Origin: Hyphodiscus hymeniophilus
Taxonomy: Eukaryota; Ascomycota; Leotiomycetes; Helotiales; Hyphodiscaceae
Assembly: GCA_016508695.1 (NCBI GenBank)
Contig: VNKQ01000010.1
Coordinates: 620,001 to 684,000 of the forward strand
Length of the DNA stretch: 64,000 nucleotides
Direction: 5' to 3'
This document shows positions 1-10,520 of the stretch, piece by piece. The translations under genes were made by a program, and so were the position numbers. The notes under the pieces are model-generated. The model ran no database searches and was not told where the DNA came from. It saw nothing but the letters and a program-made list of their open reading frames with translations. Each line of letters opens with the position of its first letter. Within the stretch, counting starts at the first letter, position 1.

Positions 1-1397
1 TTCCCTGGCAAAGAGGGAATCGGTAAATGGTGTGAATAGAATCTCAAGCTCGTACCCAGATCGTAAGTATTTCCGTCGTTGCGGTGCATCCAACAGGAAC
101 ATGAAAGATGCCGTCAAACTCTCTGATGCCTCGTAAGTGCCTTCTCCTAGAGCATCTGCCAAGGGGCGTAGTCCTCCAGACGCAATCAATAGCCCTGGAT
201 CACGGATCATAAATTCCGCAAGAGTTTCAATGCAGATAGGTCTCAACCGGTCTTCGTCGTGTTCTGCAACCGCTGCTATTGTCCTCACTACTGCTCTTGA
301 GACCTCGTGTATACCATCCTTGACTTCCAAAAATGCTCGCACAAATTTCAGCGCTTGTTCTCGTTCGACATCGGCTTTTCGTTCCTTGACGAGGGAGCTG
401 TCCAATTATTAGAAATCGAGTCAAAGACATAGGCAGGCGGCACTTACAGCACTACCAGATAATCCGTATTCAGCCCTCGGATTTTCTGCAGTGAGCTGAT
501 ATCAGATATTGCGTATCTTGTCATTCGATAACCTGCGGCCACCACCTCTCGGCTTTCACTCAGAAGCATAACCTGCATGCGCAAACCAAAAACTGACCAA
601 ACAAGATCGTGCTTCAGTGTAGGATGTCTTTTGAAAAGCTCCACAAGATTATTGGCATGTCCAACATAGTAGTCTGGCGTAAGACCTTCAATCTCGAGAG
701 CCTGCAAAATTTCTGCCAAAGCATATGTAGGGGATTCGGTTGGTTCGTCAAAATCAGACCCTCCAATACTTCGTGATGCACTTTGAGGAGACCTTAAACC
801 ATTGCTGCTCTGGAACAGACTATCCATCCGACTCCTTGTTGGCGTAGCAGGAAGTTTGGGCCTCTGCAGCTCCGATATTTGCGCCCTCAATTCCTTGATC
901 TTCGTATTCGAAGAGTTGAGTTCGGCCTCCACCCTTTGTCGCTGCTCCTTCGTCTGCTTGGCCTTCTTGGTGTTTAAAGCTTCTAGCAAGTTCTCGCTTC
1001 CTTCTTTGATCTTCATCTCTCGATTCAACGATTCTCGTAGTGACGAAATGAGTTTTTCCGACAACATCCCATCATCCTCATCTAGCCTCTCCAACTCTCT
1101 TAATCCCGCACTGACATCATTCGTAGAACCTTGCCGTGATCCGAGCTGGCTTCGCATATTTGAGCTGAAGCTCCCAGGTGCAGCGGAGGGTGCCAGAGAC
1201 GAGCCTCGAGGCCCGAATGGCACCTGAGAGTTCGAGATCGTCCGGACGCCATTACCCGGATTTATTGGTTGCAATCCGTCTCCGCGGTCGAAGCTCGTTC
1301 TTGAGACAGTACTATATGGCACGGATTGCTGTTGCACATATGCCGTCTTCTGAGTCGGCGTCGCTGACGAGCTCAGAATGCTCGGTGGTCCAACCAT
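1..1397 (-). CDS. TSC11: Rictor/Avo3-type TORC2 subunit, N-terminal part (gene runs off the left edge)
   Basis: This is the N-terminal part of a Rictor (Ste16/Avo3, 'pianissimo') homologue, the defining scaffold of TOR complex 2, which controls AGC kinases, actin and sphingolipid homeostasis. Exons are 1397-448 and 397-1 (continuing left); the 50-nt intron 447-398 has a GTAAGT donor and CAG acceptor. Residues 1-95 are Ser/Pro-rich. About residues 98-178 form a charged HR1-like coiled coil (ELERLDEDDGMLSEKL). The conserved Rictor N-terminal domain follows, with YYVGHANNLVELFKRHPTLK and ESREVVAAGYRMTRYAI, and continues after the intron with DPGLL and RRKYLR motifs. The ATG at 1397 is the first in frame after an upstream TAG; a further 5' exon cannot be excluded. 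The family assignment is firm from the N-terminal signature, while the C-terminus is not visible. Confidence 0.9.
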
Positions 1398-2352
1398 CTG
1401 TCCATCCGGGTCGAGGTCAACTTCGTCTAGGAGGTGGCATATGTAGGTACGATTCCGGATGGACCTCTAGACTGTCCCGAACCTAGAGCTATCTCCTTCT
1501 GATGCACATTCAAGCACTATTCGCCTGTGAATTGTAAGTGTAGAAGGGAGGTAGTATATGTGCGATTGGGGGTGAAGTTGTCGAAGCGAGTCGAAGACAA
1601 TCTGGAATTTTCGGTAAGCGACAGACAAGATGGGACGTATTGAGTTTCGACCCGAAGTGGTATATGTGCAATGATAAGCTGTTGTATATGTGATCTATTC
1701 TTCGAAAGTATGATTCGATTATATCCCATTCGACTGCTCTTCTTGGCCAGCTTTCGCCGGCGAAAGATATGGTCCGTGCCACGATGGCGCTAGCATTCAA
1801 ACAGCTCTCTCCTGGAAACACCAAGGCTATTCTTCTGAGGAAGCGGCCATGTTTCTATAGACAATCTCAAGTGGGCTAATAAGAGTTCCAAAGTTAAAAG
1901 GAAAGGTTCAGATTGGGCCAAATCTCAAGATGCCTCGAAAACTAAGAGGCGACTGCTTCATGGCAAGATGACTTTACATCTTGAACCATTCAGCAAAACT
2001 ATTGCAAGGCTGAGAGTAGCTTGGAAGATCTACTACTACAAGATGACAACATCTGATGTTTTTGATTTAAGAAGGTAGAAATTAAATTCACGATACAACT
2101 CACGTGTTTTACAGCCTCTCTCAGCCTCGCCACAAAGCTTATCTGACTACGGCGATTTCCACAGCCTCTCCCTCAGTTCTCATAGAATGCTCTATTCCCA
2201 AGAACAGGTTTTTGAATTGGCCATGACAGAACAAAACGATCATCAGGATCTTCTTTTCAAACATTCTGTCATATTGAAAATTTAATATACCTAGAACTGG
2301 CCATAAAAGATGAGGTAAGAAAAATGGTCCAGTAACAAGGCTATGAGAGCCA

Positions 2353-2366
2353 CCGGCCAACTCCGA
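2353..2366 (+). promoter_or_regulatory. UaY-like binding site (CCGG-N6-CCGA)
   Basis: The sequence reads CCGG, six bases (CCAACT), CCGA, which is a CGG-N6-CCG inverted repeat 277 bp upstream of the uricase ATG. The Aspergillus purine activator UaY (Zn2Cys6, Ppr1-like) is known to bind TCGG-N6-CCGA in uaZ, uapA and related promoters. This copy differs by one outer base. Function here is inferred. Confidence 0.55.
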
Positions 2367-2467
2367 TCCCCTACAAGATGATAGTCCCTCTCCACATCAC
2401 CAAGAGCTCACCTTCCATAGCTTCGCCGTGTTCCTCTTTTGCTCCCGCGTGCCGTGTAGCCTCTGTC

Positions 2468-2474
2468 CGATAAG
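2468..2474 (+). promoter_or_regulatory. GATA-factor site (CGATAAG)
   Basis: A consensus HGATAR site, the target of AreA-type nitrogen regulators, lies about 170 bp before the uricase ATG and 100 bp downstream of the UaY-like palindrome. A weaker TGATAG lies near 2380. The combination mirrors known dual control of purine catabolism, but single GATA sites are frequent by chance. Confidence 0.4.
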
Positions 2475-2642
2475 AAAGAGATACATAAGGAGGTCCAGCC
2501 CAAGCTTCTCTTCGCTCTTATCCTCATCATCAAATATCGTCTTCTACTAGTCCATTACCTACAGCATATCTATAGCAAACCACCTCTGAACACTTCCGTT
2601 CTCCCTCCCACTTCCGATAGACCTCACAGGAAACCAATTGTA

Positions 2643-3680
2643 ATGGCATCAATAGCAGCAGCCCGCTATGGGAAGGACAACGTCCGCGTATACAAGGTCG
2701 AGCGCGACGAGAAAACGGGCGTGCAAACCGTCACTGAAATGACTGTCACCGTTCTCCTCGAAGGCGCCATCGATGTATCGTAAGATCACCTTCCCCACTT
2801 TCCATGCTCCTTTTCCTCACCTCACCATACTAACATGCACCAGATACACAAAAGCAGATAACAGCGTGGTAGTAGCCACCGACTCTATCAAAAACACCGT
2901 CTACATCAAAGCGAAAGAAAACCCTGTCACTCCCCCCGAACTCTTTGCCTCCATCCTCGGAACCCACTTCATCGAGACTTACCCGCATATCACTACTGCC
3001 AACGTCAAGGTCGTTACACACCGCTGGACACGCATGACCATCGACGGAAAGCCTCATCCTCACTCCTTCTACCGTGATGGAAACGAGACTCGAAATGTCG
3101 AGGCAAAGATCACAAAGGGCAAGGGAATTGATATTCGCTCTGGAATCGTGGGCTTGTTGGTCTTGAAGAGCACCGGGTCCCAATTCCACGGTTTCGTCAG
3201 GGATTCATACACCACACTCCCAGAAGTTTGGGACAGAATCCTGTCTACGGATGTGGACTGTGGATGGAGCTGGAAGAGATTCGCGGGCATGAATGCTGTC
3301 CGCGCTGCGATTCCCAAGTTCGATAATGCTTGGATTGATGCTCGTACCATCACAATGAAAACATTCGCTGAAGAGAACTCGCCGTCTGTGCAGAACACCA
3401 TGTATAAGATGTGCGGCTCGATCTTGGAAGCTGTTCCTGAAGTCGAGAATGTTGATTATTCACTGCCGAACAAGCACTAGTAAGCTCACCTATCTCTATT
3501 TCTTGTTCCCAACTCCATCAAACCACATTGCTGATGAATTGCAGCTTCGAGATCGATCTCAGTTGGCACGAGGGCCTAAAAAACACTGGCAAAAATGCAG
3601 AGGTCTATGCCCCTCAATCCGGCCCCAATGGCCTCATCCAGCTCACCGTTGCTCGCTCCCAAAAGAGCTCAAAGCTATAA
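2643..3680 (+). CDS. uaZ: Urate oxidase (uricase), peroxisomal
   Basis: Uricase oxidises urate to 5-hydroxyisourate with O2, releasing H2O2, in purine catabolism. Exons are 2643-2779, 2844-3479 and 3545-3680; both introns have GTAAG donors, and the first has an ACTAAC branch point before CAG. The product is 302 aa, the usual length for fungal uricases. Signature elements are VVVATDSIKNTVYIKAKENP (with the catalytic Thr-Asp of the tunnelling-fold active site), TVHF/THFI-type segment ILGTHFIETYPH, and the second half GLLVLKSTGSQFHGFVRD followed by DRILSTDVDC. The C-terminus is Ser-Lys-Leu, a canonical PTS1 peroxisomal targeting signal. The ATG starts the conserved N-terminus (AARYGKDNVRVYKVERDE). 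Upstream UaY-like and GATA sites suggest induction by uric acid and nitrogen derepression. Confidence 0.97.
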
Positions 3681-4240
3681 GCGGGCTCCGAGCTGTAATG
3701 CTCTGTGTACGTATATGACATAACGAACTTTTGGCTTGGAGTATAGAGAGGGAATTCGGGGTTCAGAGAAATTGGCACTTGTATATAGGAGTTTGCTGAT
3801 ACCATCGAAGCAACATCAATTATCAATTGTGGTGTTTCCATGTGCTTGAGTAAGGAGAAATGTAACATTGTTCAGCGACGTGCGCGTGATGAGTTAGAGT
3901 GATGTGAAAGACGCTGTGATACAATTTGGAGAACCAAAGAGATTGCCATAGTTCCACGAGAGCTTCAAGCCACCACACAACTAAAATCGATCAGATTGGC
4001 TTTAAATTTCTCATGATAGCTTTCATGATTTCGTGGTCTACATACAGTGGTCATGCCAGGCCCATGCCTTTTGTTCAACGCCTCACAATGCTCCATTCGC
4101 TATACTTTATCATGACAATGAAAAGACGCAGAACACTTGCTAGAAGCTCTCATATCGCACATAGTCGTACAAGATCCGATGCCTACTCTGGCCAAATTCC
4201 TTTTTGGATATTGCCCTTCAGAATTTCCGGTGGCGTCAAC
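3681..4240. other. Convergent intergenic region, no gene seen
   Basis: 560 bp between the 3' ends of uricase (+) and the C78 peptidase (-). The open frames here are short, unspliced and without recognisable motifs. It presumably holds both 3' UTRs. Confidence 0.6.
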
Positions 4241-6072
4241 CTAGATTCGGTTAACATCTGCTCTGCTTGCCCAATGCAATTTGGAAGGGAACATATACTT
4301 CAGAATTTCAAACTCGTTATACTTCCTCAGATACTTCACGCCCCTCCGATACGCTTTCAGCATATCCTCTGGATACTTTTGCTTGAAGCTATCATTCCCT
4401 ACCAATCTCAATACATTCGGGGCGTCGTGGAACATCGGATCAAAACAGATGAGGTTTTTAGATCCATCTAATTTCTGCTCGAATCCAACTATCGTCATGG
4501 AGTGACCTATAATAGTAAATCTACTGTGCATTGGGAAGAATCAACACGTCGATAAGGGAACTGACCTGGATGCTGGAAATAAATTGGAGGGAGAGAGGTA
4601 AGTCGGACTTTGCGATCGAAATCGATACATGCGGCTTGAAAATAGGCTTGCACGGCATCGAAGAGGATTTGAAACGCTGCAGGACCATCTCCTTTACTGC
4701 CTTTCTCTCCTTTCTTCGGTTTGAAGGCTTGGGGATCGCAACTAGAAATGTCAAATGGCAGAAACCTAAATGACGGAGGGTCGTGACACACCTTATGTCC
4801 AGACTGCAGAACATGGCTTGTGCCTATTCGGCTTCGTTAGATCCATACAATGATTGTAAAATAGACTCGAGCATAGACACCCACATCTGGAGTTCCAATA
4901 TACACTCTTCTTCCACGAATTCCACCTGTCTCAACTCTACCATGAGCATTAATTCCAAGATCCCAAGCATGTTCAATGTACTCTTGAATTTCGAAAATAC
5001 TTGGGATCTTTTTTCGGAATGCATCGCATCCTTGAGACTCTACTCCAATGATATATGAGCACATCATCTGAATATTGCGATATCCGCAAAAACCACCTAA
5101 TACCTTTAGCCCAGGACTTAAATACTCAAAGCATTTATGACTCACCTTCACCCTTAAGCTTCGACACATGCTTTACTGTGGGATGACACAAATATGCAAA
5201 GTCGGTATGAACGTCCTTACTCAGAAGCTGTTCAATCACAGGCAATATACCTGGCGTCTGATTGATACTGACTCGCACCTTGAACAACTTGTTGTCACGA
5301 CCAAGGCGATTGACGGTTTCCAGCTTGCCGTCATTCTCTTTCAGAAGTTTGACCAGCGAGGAAGGCATCTGCTTCTCGTTTGCGTGGGGACCAAGTTCCG
5401 ATTTCTGGAAGTAGAATGTTGGTATCACGTAATACAAAATATGCAGACAAAGGGGAGACTTACTCCCAGGCGTCTCTTCATACTCGGATTTTTCGTCGCC
5501 GCATTATTGGAAGGTCCATTTGGTTTCGAAGTTGACAGCGGCTCGGGCATCTTCAAGAGATCTTTCCATTGGGATTTCGCTTTGGCCTGCCGATCCGAAG
5601 GAGAGCTTCCAGAGGACGACTTCTCTGAATCCTCAAGATTGCGCAAGGCATGGGACAATTTAGTGCCGAACGATGCTTGGACTTCTTTCAGCTTGGTCTT
5701 CTTTGATTGGGGCTCGTCTTCAGATTCAATTTCGGAATCGTTTGGTAGTTCTTGATTCCCTTGCGCTTCGGTACCGTGCATCTCGATATGGCTATCCAGC
5801 TCCGTCAACAGGATTGCTTCTCCACAGCCTTCAATGGGGCAGGCGGCGTAAGTGTTTTCCTCTCCAGGCAGGGACATGATAGCGGCAAGACTGGCATCGT
5901 CACCTTTGACGGCAAAGGGAGATGGTCCATCTTCTGTATGATATGTCTCCATGTGGAGCTTGAGGAACTTAGTAGAATGCAAGTCCTGGCAGGCATGTGA
6001 ACTTACCATAATCTGGTATTCGCTCTCTGGTTTAAAGCCGCAAAAAGGGCAGTCTTCAATCTGTTGCTCCAT
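4241..6072 (-). CDS. ZUFSP/ZUP1-type deubiquitinase, peptidase family C78
   Basis: A papain-fold cysteine peptidase of the UfSP/ZUFSP family; animal ZUP1 cleaves K63-linked ubiquitin chains and acts in genome maintenance. Seven exons: 6072-6007, 5958-5464, 5404-5146, 5096-4885, 4823-4792, 4741-4566 and 4506-4241, giving 501 aa. An N-terminal C2H2 finger (Cys8, Cys11, His24, His29) is followed by a second finger (CPIEGCGE ... HIEMH), an acidic/Lys-rich linker, then the catalytic domain. Key residues are Cys277 in GGFCGYRNIQMMCS, His415 in QHPGHSMTIVGFE and Asp436 in CFDPMF, with the TPDAQAMFCSLDI segment between. Exon 7's acceptor was chosen because it restores the family's Q-x-x-GHS junction. 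Intron 1 (48 nt, in phase, no stop) would insert 16 residues inside the first finger if retained. Substrate preference in fungi is inferred. Confidence 0.9.
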
Positions 6073-6838
6073 GACTGATGGGATACATGTGGATGCACCT
6101 CTCAGACTTGCAGCATCTAGTTGCGGACCCCGCAAGCGTCGCTGTTGGCAAGATACTTCAAAGTTGGGTTGTGATGCTTTGTTCACACACTATCACGTGT
6201 TATTCACCCTCGATCTCTGAATAAATCATTAACAACTGTGAACGCGTAGTCGTGTCATTTATGGCGGTCATGATGTAGCTTGAAATTTGGAATCCGTTTT
6301 GAAGATGTCGCTTAAATCAAAACAGCTGTGGTAGGCAACGCTGAAGTGGCACGCCAAATTCGTCACATTCACGTCGTTCAAATTACTGTAGCAAGTGTGG
6401 GGCAAATTATTGAGGAGGAGAAATTAATAAAATTGCGCGGCTCGTTTCTGCCATTGGGACAGAGTCACAGTACAAAGTAGGACCAATCCAGCCTGTTTTC
6501 ATTCGTTCAGTAATAATTACAATGAGTGCGAAACAGGATGTATCCAGACTTTCCGTGATTTATGAGCAATCAGGGAGCTCGATCACAAATTTTGTGTTTC
6601 AATGGACACACCGAAACAGCAGCATTTTTCATGTATTCTAGACTATCCGAATGGTCCCATACATCTTGGCCACTGAGACTCGACAGACCGCAATCAAGTA
6701 GTTTCCGTCTTAGCCAACCATCTCTCATTACTTCTTGTCCGAATCCCCAGTGCCTTTATAAGGGCATTCGTAAGGGAGACGCGCCAGCGTCTTCCATCGC
6801 GGGTGGAGACTCGGCCTAAGGTACACTGGTCTTATGCC
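6073..6838. other. Intergenic region upstream of the C78 peptidase
   Basis: 766 bp between the C78 peptidase start and the 3' end of seryl-tRNA synthetase, both on the minus strand. An in-frame upstream ATG at 6186 would extend the peptidase by 38 residues, but the conserved start is at 6072. A TCACGTG E-box-like motif lies at about 6193. No other gene is supported. Confidence 0.5.
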
Positions 6839-8422
6839 TCAAACTTTGAGGTCCTTCAACTTGTCCCCTGCCTCCTTCGCCCCACCGGCACCAGCTGCAC
6901 CCTTTGGCTTCGGAGCTTTGCCTTTCACCTTTTGGGACGTTGAGTCTTTTGGCAGCTCCTTGGTGAACGGGAGAAAGTCCGGCTCTCCAGGAAGATACCG
7001 ACGAAGTGGCTCAGGAACATGGAATCCCTCCACCTTCGTCCCATCCTCGGTCTCGTTCACCCCCTGGAAATTTTCCAGCAAACAGCACAAAGCTCTCTCC
7101 GTAGCACATAGCGTACAATTGAGCATATGAACATACTTCTTTTGAATATCTGTCTGCAACTTGATACCAAAACGGATCTCGAGATCTCGGGACTGGTAGT
7201 CTGTGCAGTTCGAACAAGAAACGAGCTCCTTGTATTCTCCTTGGAAGGGAAACCAAGCTTCGAGATCGTACTTCTTCGCTGCCGAGTTATTGAACGCTCC
7301 AGAGACTATTTCAACAACGCGGTAAGGGACACCAAGAGACTTGTAGAAGTCTTCTGCGATGCCGATCATGTCTTCGAAAGCCTCCCATGACTTCTCCGGG
7401 TCTGTGATAACAAACTGCTCTACTTTCTCGAACTCATGCACACGAAAGATGCCCCATGCATCTCTGCCGTGAGAACCGGCTTCTTTGCGAAAGCATATCG
7501 ATGCACCGGCGTATTTGATCGGTAAGTCCTTTGCCTGCAGCCATTCGCCTGAGTGCATGGCAGAGATTGGTTGCTCCGAAGTAGCGATAGCATACTTGTC
7601 ATTTTTGGGATCACTATCCTGTACGACCTTATACAATTCTTCATCGAACTGTTCCAGCTGGGCCGTTAAAGCCATGAGGTCCTTGTTCATGAATGTTGGG
7701 GGTTTGACGACTTTGTAGCCCTTTCCATGGAGGATAGTTTGACCATACATCTGCAAAGCCATGTTCAGCCACTGGCCCCATCCTGTCAGGTAATAGCCTC
7801 GGTGTCCAGCGACTTTTGCTCCTCGCTCAGGCTCGTAGCCATCCAATCGCAAGAGAACTTCGTGGTGGGAAAGGAAATCGTCTCGCTTCTCGACCTTCAC
7901 GTCTTTTGGTGCCCAGGTCCGCAGGGTTGGGTTGAAATCCTAGCCCCACGTCAGCTCCAGCCAGGAGACAGAGGCTTATGTGCATGCATACCTCGTTGTC
8001 GTTGACAGGAACTGAATCATGGATATAATTTCCAATAGTTCGGCGCGTTTTCCTCAGAATAGCTTCTTTCTCTTTTGCAGACTCTTCCAGCCCTTTCCTC
8101 TCCTTCTCAAGCTCCGCCTTTTGCGCCAATAAATCGTCCGCCTTCTCCTTGGCCTTCAGCTTTGCGCCAATCTGTTTTTGTACTTCTTTGCCCTTCGTAG
8201 CAACTTGTGTGACAGCATACTGAGCTGAAGATAACAATTAGTGATTGATATTGTGATTAGGAGGAGACTTGAGCAAAGCTTACCTTTCCTGTGATCCTGA
8301 TACAGCTCAATCACCTCGTCTACCACTTTTTCGCCATCTTTAACATAGCGTCTTCGCTGAGACTCTTTGATCTTCTCAGGATCTCCCCCTAACTCGATAA
8401 TGAAATCTTTAACGTCAAGCAT
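6839..8422 (-). CDS. SES1: Seryl-tRNA synthetase, cytosolic
   Basis: A class II synthetase charging tRNA-Ser with serine in the cytosol. Exons are 8422-8284, 8224-7992 and 7939-6839, giving 490 aa. The N-terminal domain is the long antiparallel coiled coil that grips the tRNA long arm (about residues 30-115, QKQIGAKLKAKEKADDLLAQ). The catalytic core shows the TSEQPISA segment, motif 2 (ICFRKEAGSHGRDAWGIFRV, then HEFEKVEQF) and motif 3 (CATERALCCLLENFQ). The C-terminus has the eukaryotic basic Lys/Gly/Ala extension. The start at 8422 (MLDVKDFI) matches the family, and an ATG seven codons upstream is the less likely alternative. No mitochondrial presequence is visible. Confidence 0.96.
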
Positions 8423-9086
8423 TGTGCGAGCGTGGTTGTCCAAAGGTGAAGAAGTCCGAATGTTTTGGTATTATTCGGTGTCGACTCAATTGTGACTCTC
8501 AGCCTTCCCCTCGCTTGGTGGGGCAATGTTGCCCGTGGGTCACGTGATGACTTAAACGTCTTCCATTTATGGTGGCCTGCTCTTTTTACTTGGAAAAGTG
8601 TAAATAGAACTTTCGCCGAATAACAAATCAAAATGATGTAATTTTGGCTCAAGCGGCTTAAATACCTGGAGGCCGTCTGAGGAATTCCCAGACGGCATTA
8701 CTCTGCATTACTTCGTCACACAGGAAATCCAATTCATGAGAATTGACCCCACAAGCTCGAATCGTTCCGACCAATATACCATGGACTCAAGGACTTTGAA
8801 GCTTTGTGAGTCACCCAAGCACAGTTCTCTGAGCTTTCTTTCTAATCCATCAAAAAATTCGATGCTCTTAGTCGCATTGCTGTGTCACAGTTGGGCCCAA
8901 ATGTGCAACAGCATTGGAACGGTACGTCAAAGTTGTGGACCGGACCTCGATTTATTGTCATTACCCAACGCCATTGATCTTCACAACATCTCCGAACGCC
9001 ATTCAAGAAACTATAGCCTCCCCAACTCTAATCATCAAGGCCGCACCAAGCGATCGTCTTCCAGGCACAGTCCCTCTCTGTCCAAT
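8423..9086. other. SES1 upstream region with E-box and palindrome
   Basis: 664 bp between SES1 (5' end) and the Rheb gene (3' end). It holds TCACGTGA at 8540-8547 and a near-perfect 25-nt palindrome at 8672-8696 (listed separately). Short frames at 8736-9164 (+) overlap the Rheb coding exon and are not supported. Confidence 0.5.
8672..8696. repeat. 25-nt near-perfect palindrome centred on GAATTC
   Basis: Arms GCCGTCTG and CAGACGGC flank a GGAATTCC core; only one base pair of the 12 is mismatched. It lies 250 bp upstream of SES1 and 390 bp downstream of the Rheb stop. It could form a cruciform or RNA hairpin, or be a dimeric protein site. Function unknown. Confidence 0.6.
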
Positions 9087-9906
9087 CTACATGACTGTAC
9101 ACGACTTCCCATCTCCAGGGGCCTGATTAGGATTCTGCAACTTCTCGATCTCACCAATCATTAGCTCGAAAGCCTTGGACACATTCTCATTGTATCTAGC
9201 AGAAGCCTCCGTGTACGCGCACTTAAAATCGCCAGCCGCCTTCTTTCCTTGCTCGACAGTGACTTGGCGTTGCTCAGGACGTAGATCACTTTTGTTGCCC
9301 ACAATGACGATAGGAACCTCATCAGAACCCTGAATACGTTAGGGTTGACATTGGGAGAGGGGTGGGGACGTACCAGGTGATTCAGTATTTTATCGCGAAT
9401 GACCTGCACCATCTCGAAGCTCTGTGTAGACGCAACCGAGTACACAAGCATATAGCCATGGATACCAATGAAGTGCTTCGAATTCAAGATGCTGTATTCA
9501 TCCTATCATCAACTTCAGCCATCATCCAAATACATATCCGATATCAGATCAATAAGTACGTCGCGTCAAGCAAACATGTGACCTGTGAAAGCAAATCGAA
9601 TGGTGAATATACCTGACCAGCCGTATCAATGATCTCAGTAGCATACTCCTGGCCCTTATACTTTATAACCTTACTAAACGTATTTTCAATCGTAGGATAA
9701 TAGCTCTCTACGAAATGACCGTCGACGAACTGAACCGTGAGCGATGATTTTCCTGTTCTTGTCAGCTTTGCCCGTCAAGTCGCCCTATACCACGCCCCCA
9801 CCAATATCCCATTATTGAGTCCGGACAGTTGGAAACGTGAACAATACAACATACCAACAGACCTACTACCCACAATGGCAATCTTTCTCTGCTTTGGCGG
9901 TGACAT
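9087..9906 (-). CDS. rhb1: Rheb-type Ras-family GTPase
   Basis: Rheb activates TORC1 at endomembranes and in fungi also affects arginine uptake. Exons are 9906-9855, 9752-9613, 9502-9374 and 9329-9087, giving 187 aa. All G boxes are visible: G1 GSRSVGKSS, with the Arg that replaces Ras Gly12 and is diagnostic of Rheb; switch I SYYPTIENTFSK; G3 DTAGQDEYS; G4 NKSD; G5 EASA. The C-terminus CTVM is a CaaX box for prenylation. Introns of 102 and 110 nt are longer than most here. The start (SPPKQRKIAIVG) matches fungal Rheb. It sits 7.7 kb from the TORC2 subunit gene, although no co-regulation is evident. Confidence 0.96.
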
Positions 9907-10520
9907 GGTTCCCAATTTGTTCCTAAACCTGTTGTGCAAAGCGATGGTTTGGGATGAGGCGGGCTGTGTCTGGCGCGGTTTCGTTGGGCCAATATTTCTG
10001 TTAGGTAGCAACGGCAAGGCTCGCCGGAAAAAGAGCCGCTAACGTCACGACCTCTGGGACGCGTATTTTACATAACAGCTTCTGACAGTTTTGAGCTTGT
10101 GGGATTCTTGGAAATTAGCACCAGCGTTTTCTTTGAGAGTACCTCAGGAGACTGCGTGATTGGCTCTGTTTGCGTGGAGGGACGGATGCATTCAATGTGG
10201 AGCAAAAAGGGCCTTCACAACAGTTGGGTCATTTCTTTCGATATCTTTTATGAGCTATCTACATCGTAATCCATATGTCCTCATCAACAGGCGCAAATCG
10301 GAAGCATTCTGCAAATGCCTTCAGTAAAATCTTCAGTATGCCAATTTATGAAACCTTCGTCCCAACGACGAAAAGAGATATTGTGCATAGGGGTATATGT
10401 CAACCTTCGAATGCTTTCTCCCTCCCGTAAAACCATACCAGAAATCAACGCCAGGTCCGTTTTATCATTACAATCATTCTATGTTCCAAACACGTTACAA
10501 AACGTGCAATCCATACATTT
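9907..10520. other. Rheb upstream region, no gene seen
   Basis: 614 bp between the Rheb start and the WAPL 3' end, both minus-strand genes. Open frames here (for example around 10315-10520, +) lie antisense to, or run into, WAPL and show no family features. Confidence 0.5.

Larger units (their letters stand above)
1398..2642. other. Divergent intergenic region, TSC11 to uaZ
   Basis: About 1.25 kb between the start codons of the Rictor gene (-) and urate oxidase (+). Short open frames near 1510-1824 (-) and 2139-2360 (-) resemble no family and are probably chance. The right part holds a UaY-like site and a GATA site, annotated separately. A pyrimidine-rich tract lies just before the uricase ATG (about 2500-2620), typical of a fungal transcription start region. 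Confidence 0.6.

Noticed and set aside
802..1486. Plus-strand frames antisense to the Rictor gene
   Set aside because: They are shadows of a clearly conserved coding exon on the other strand.
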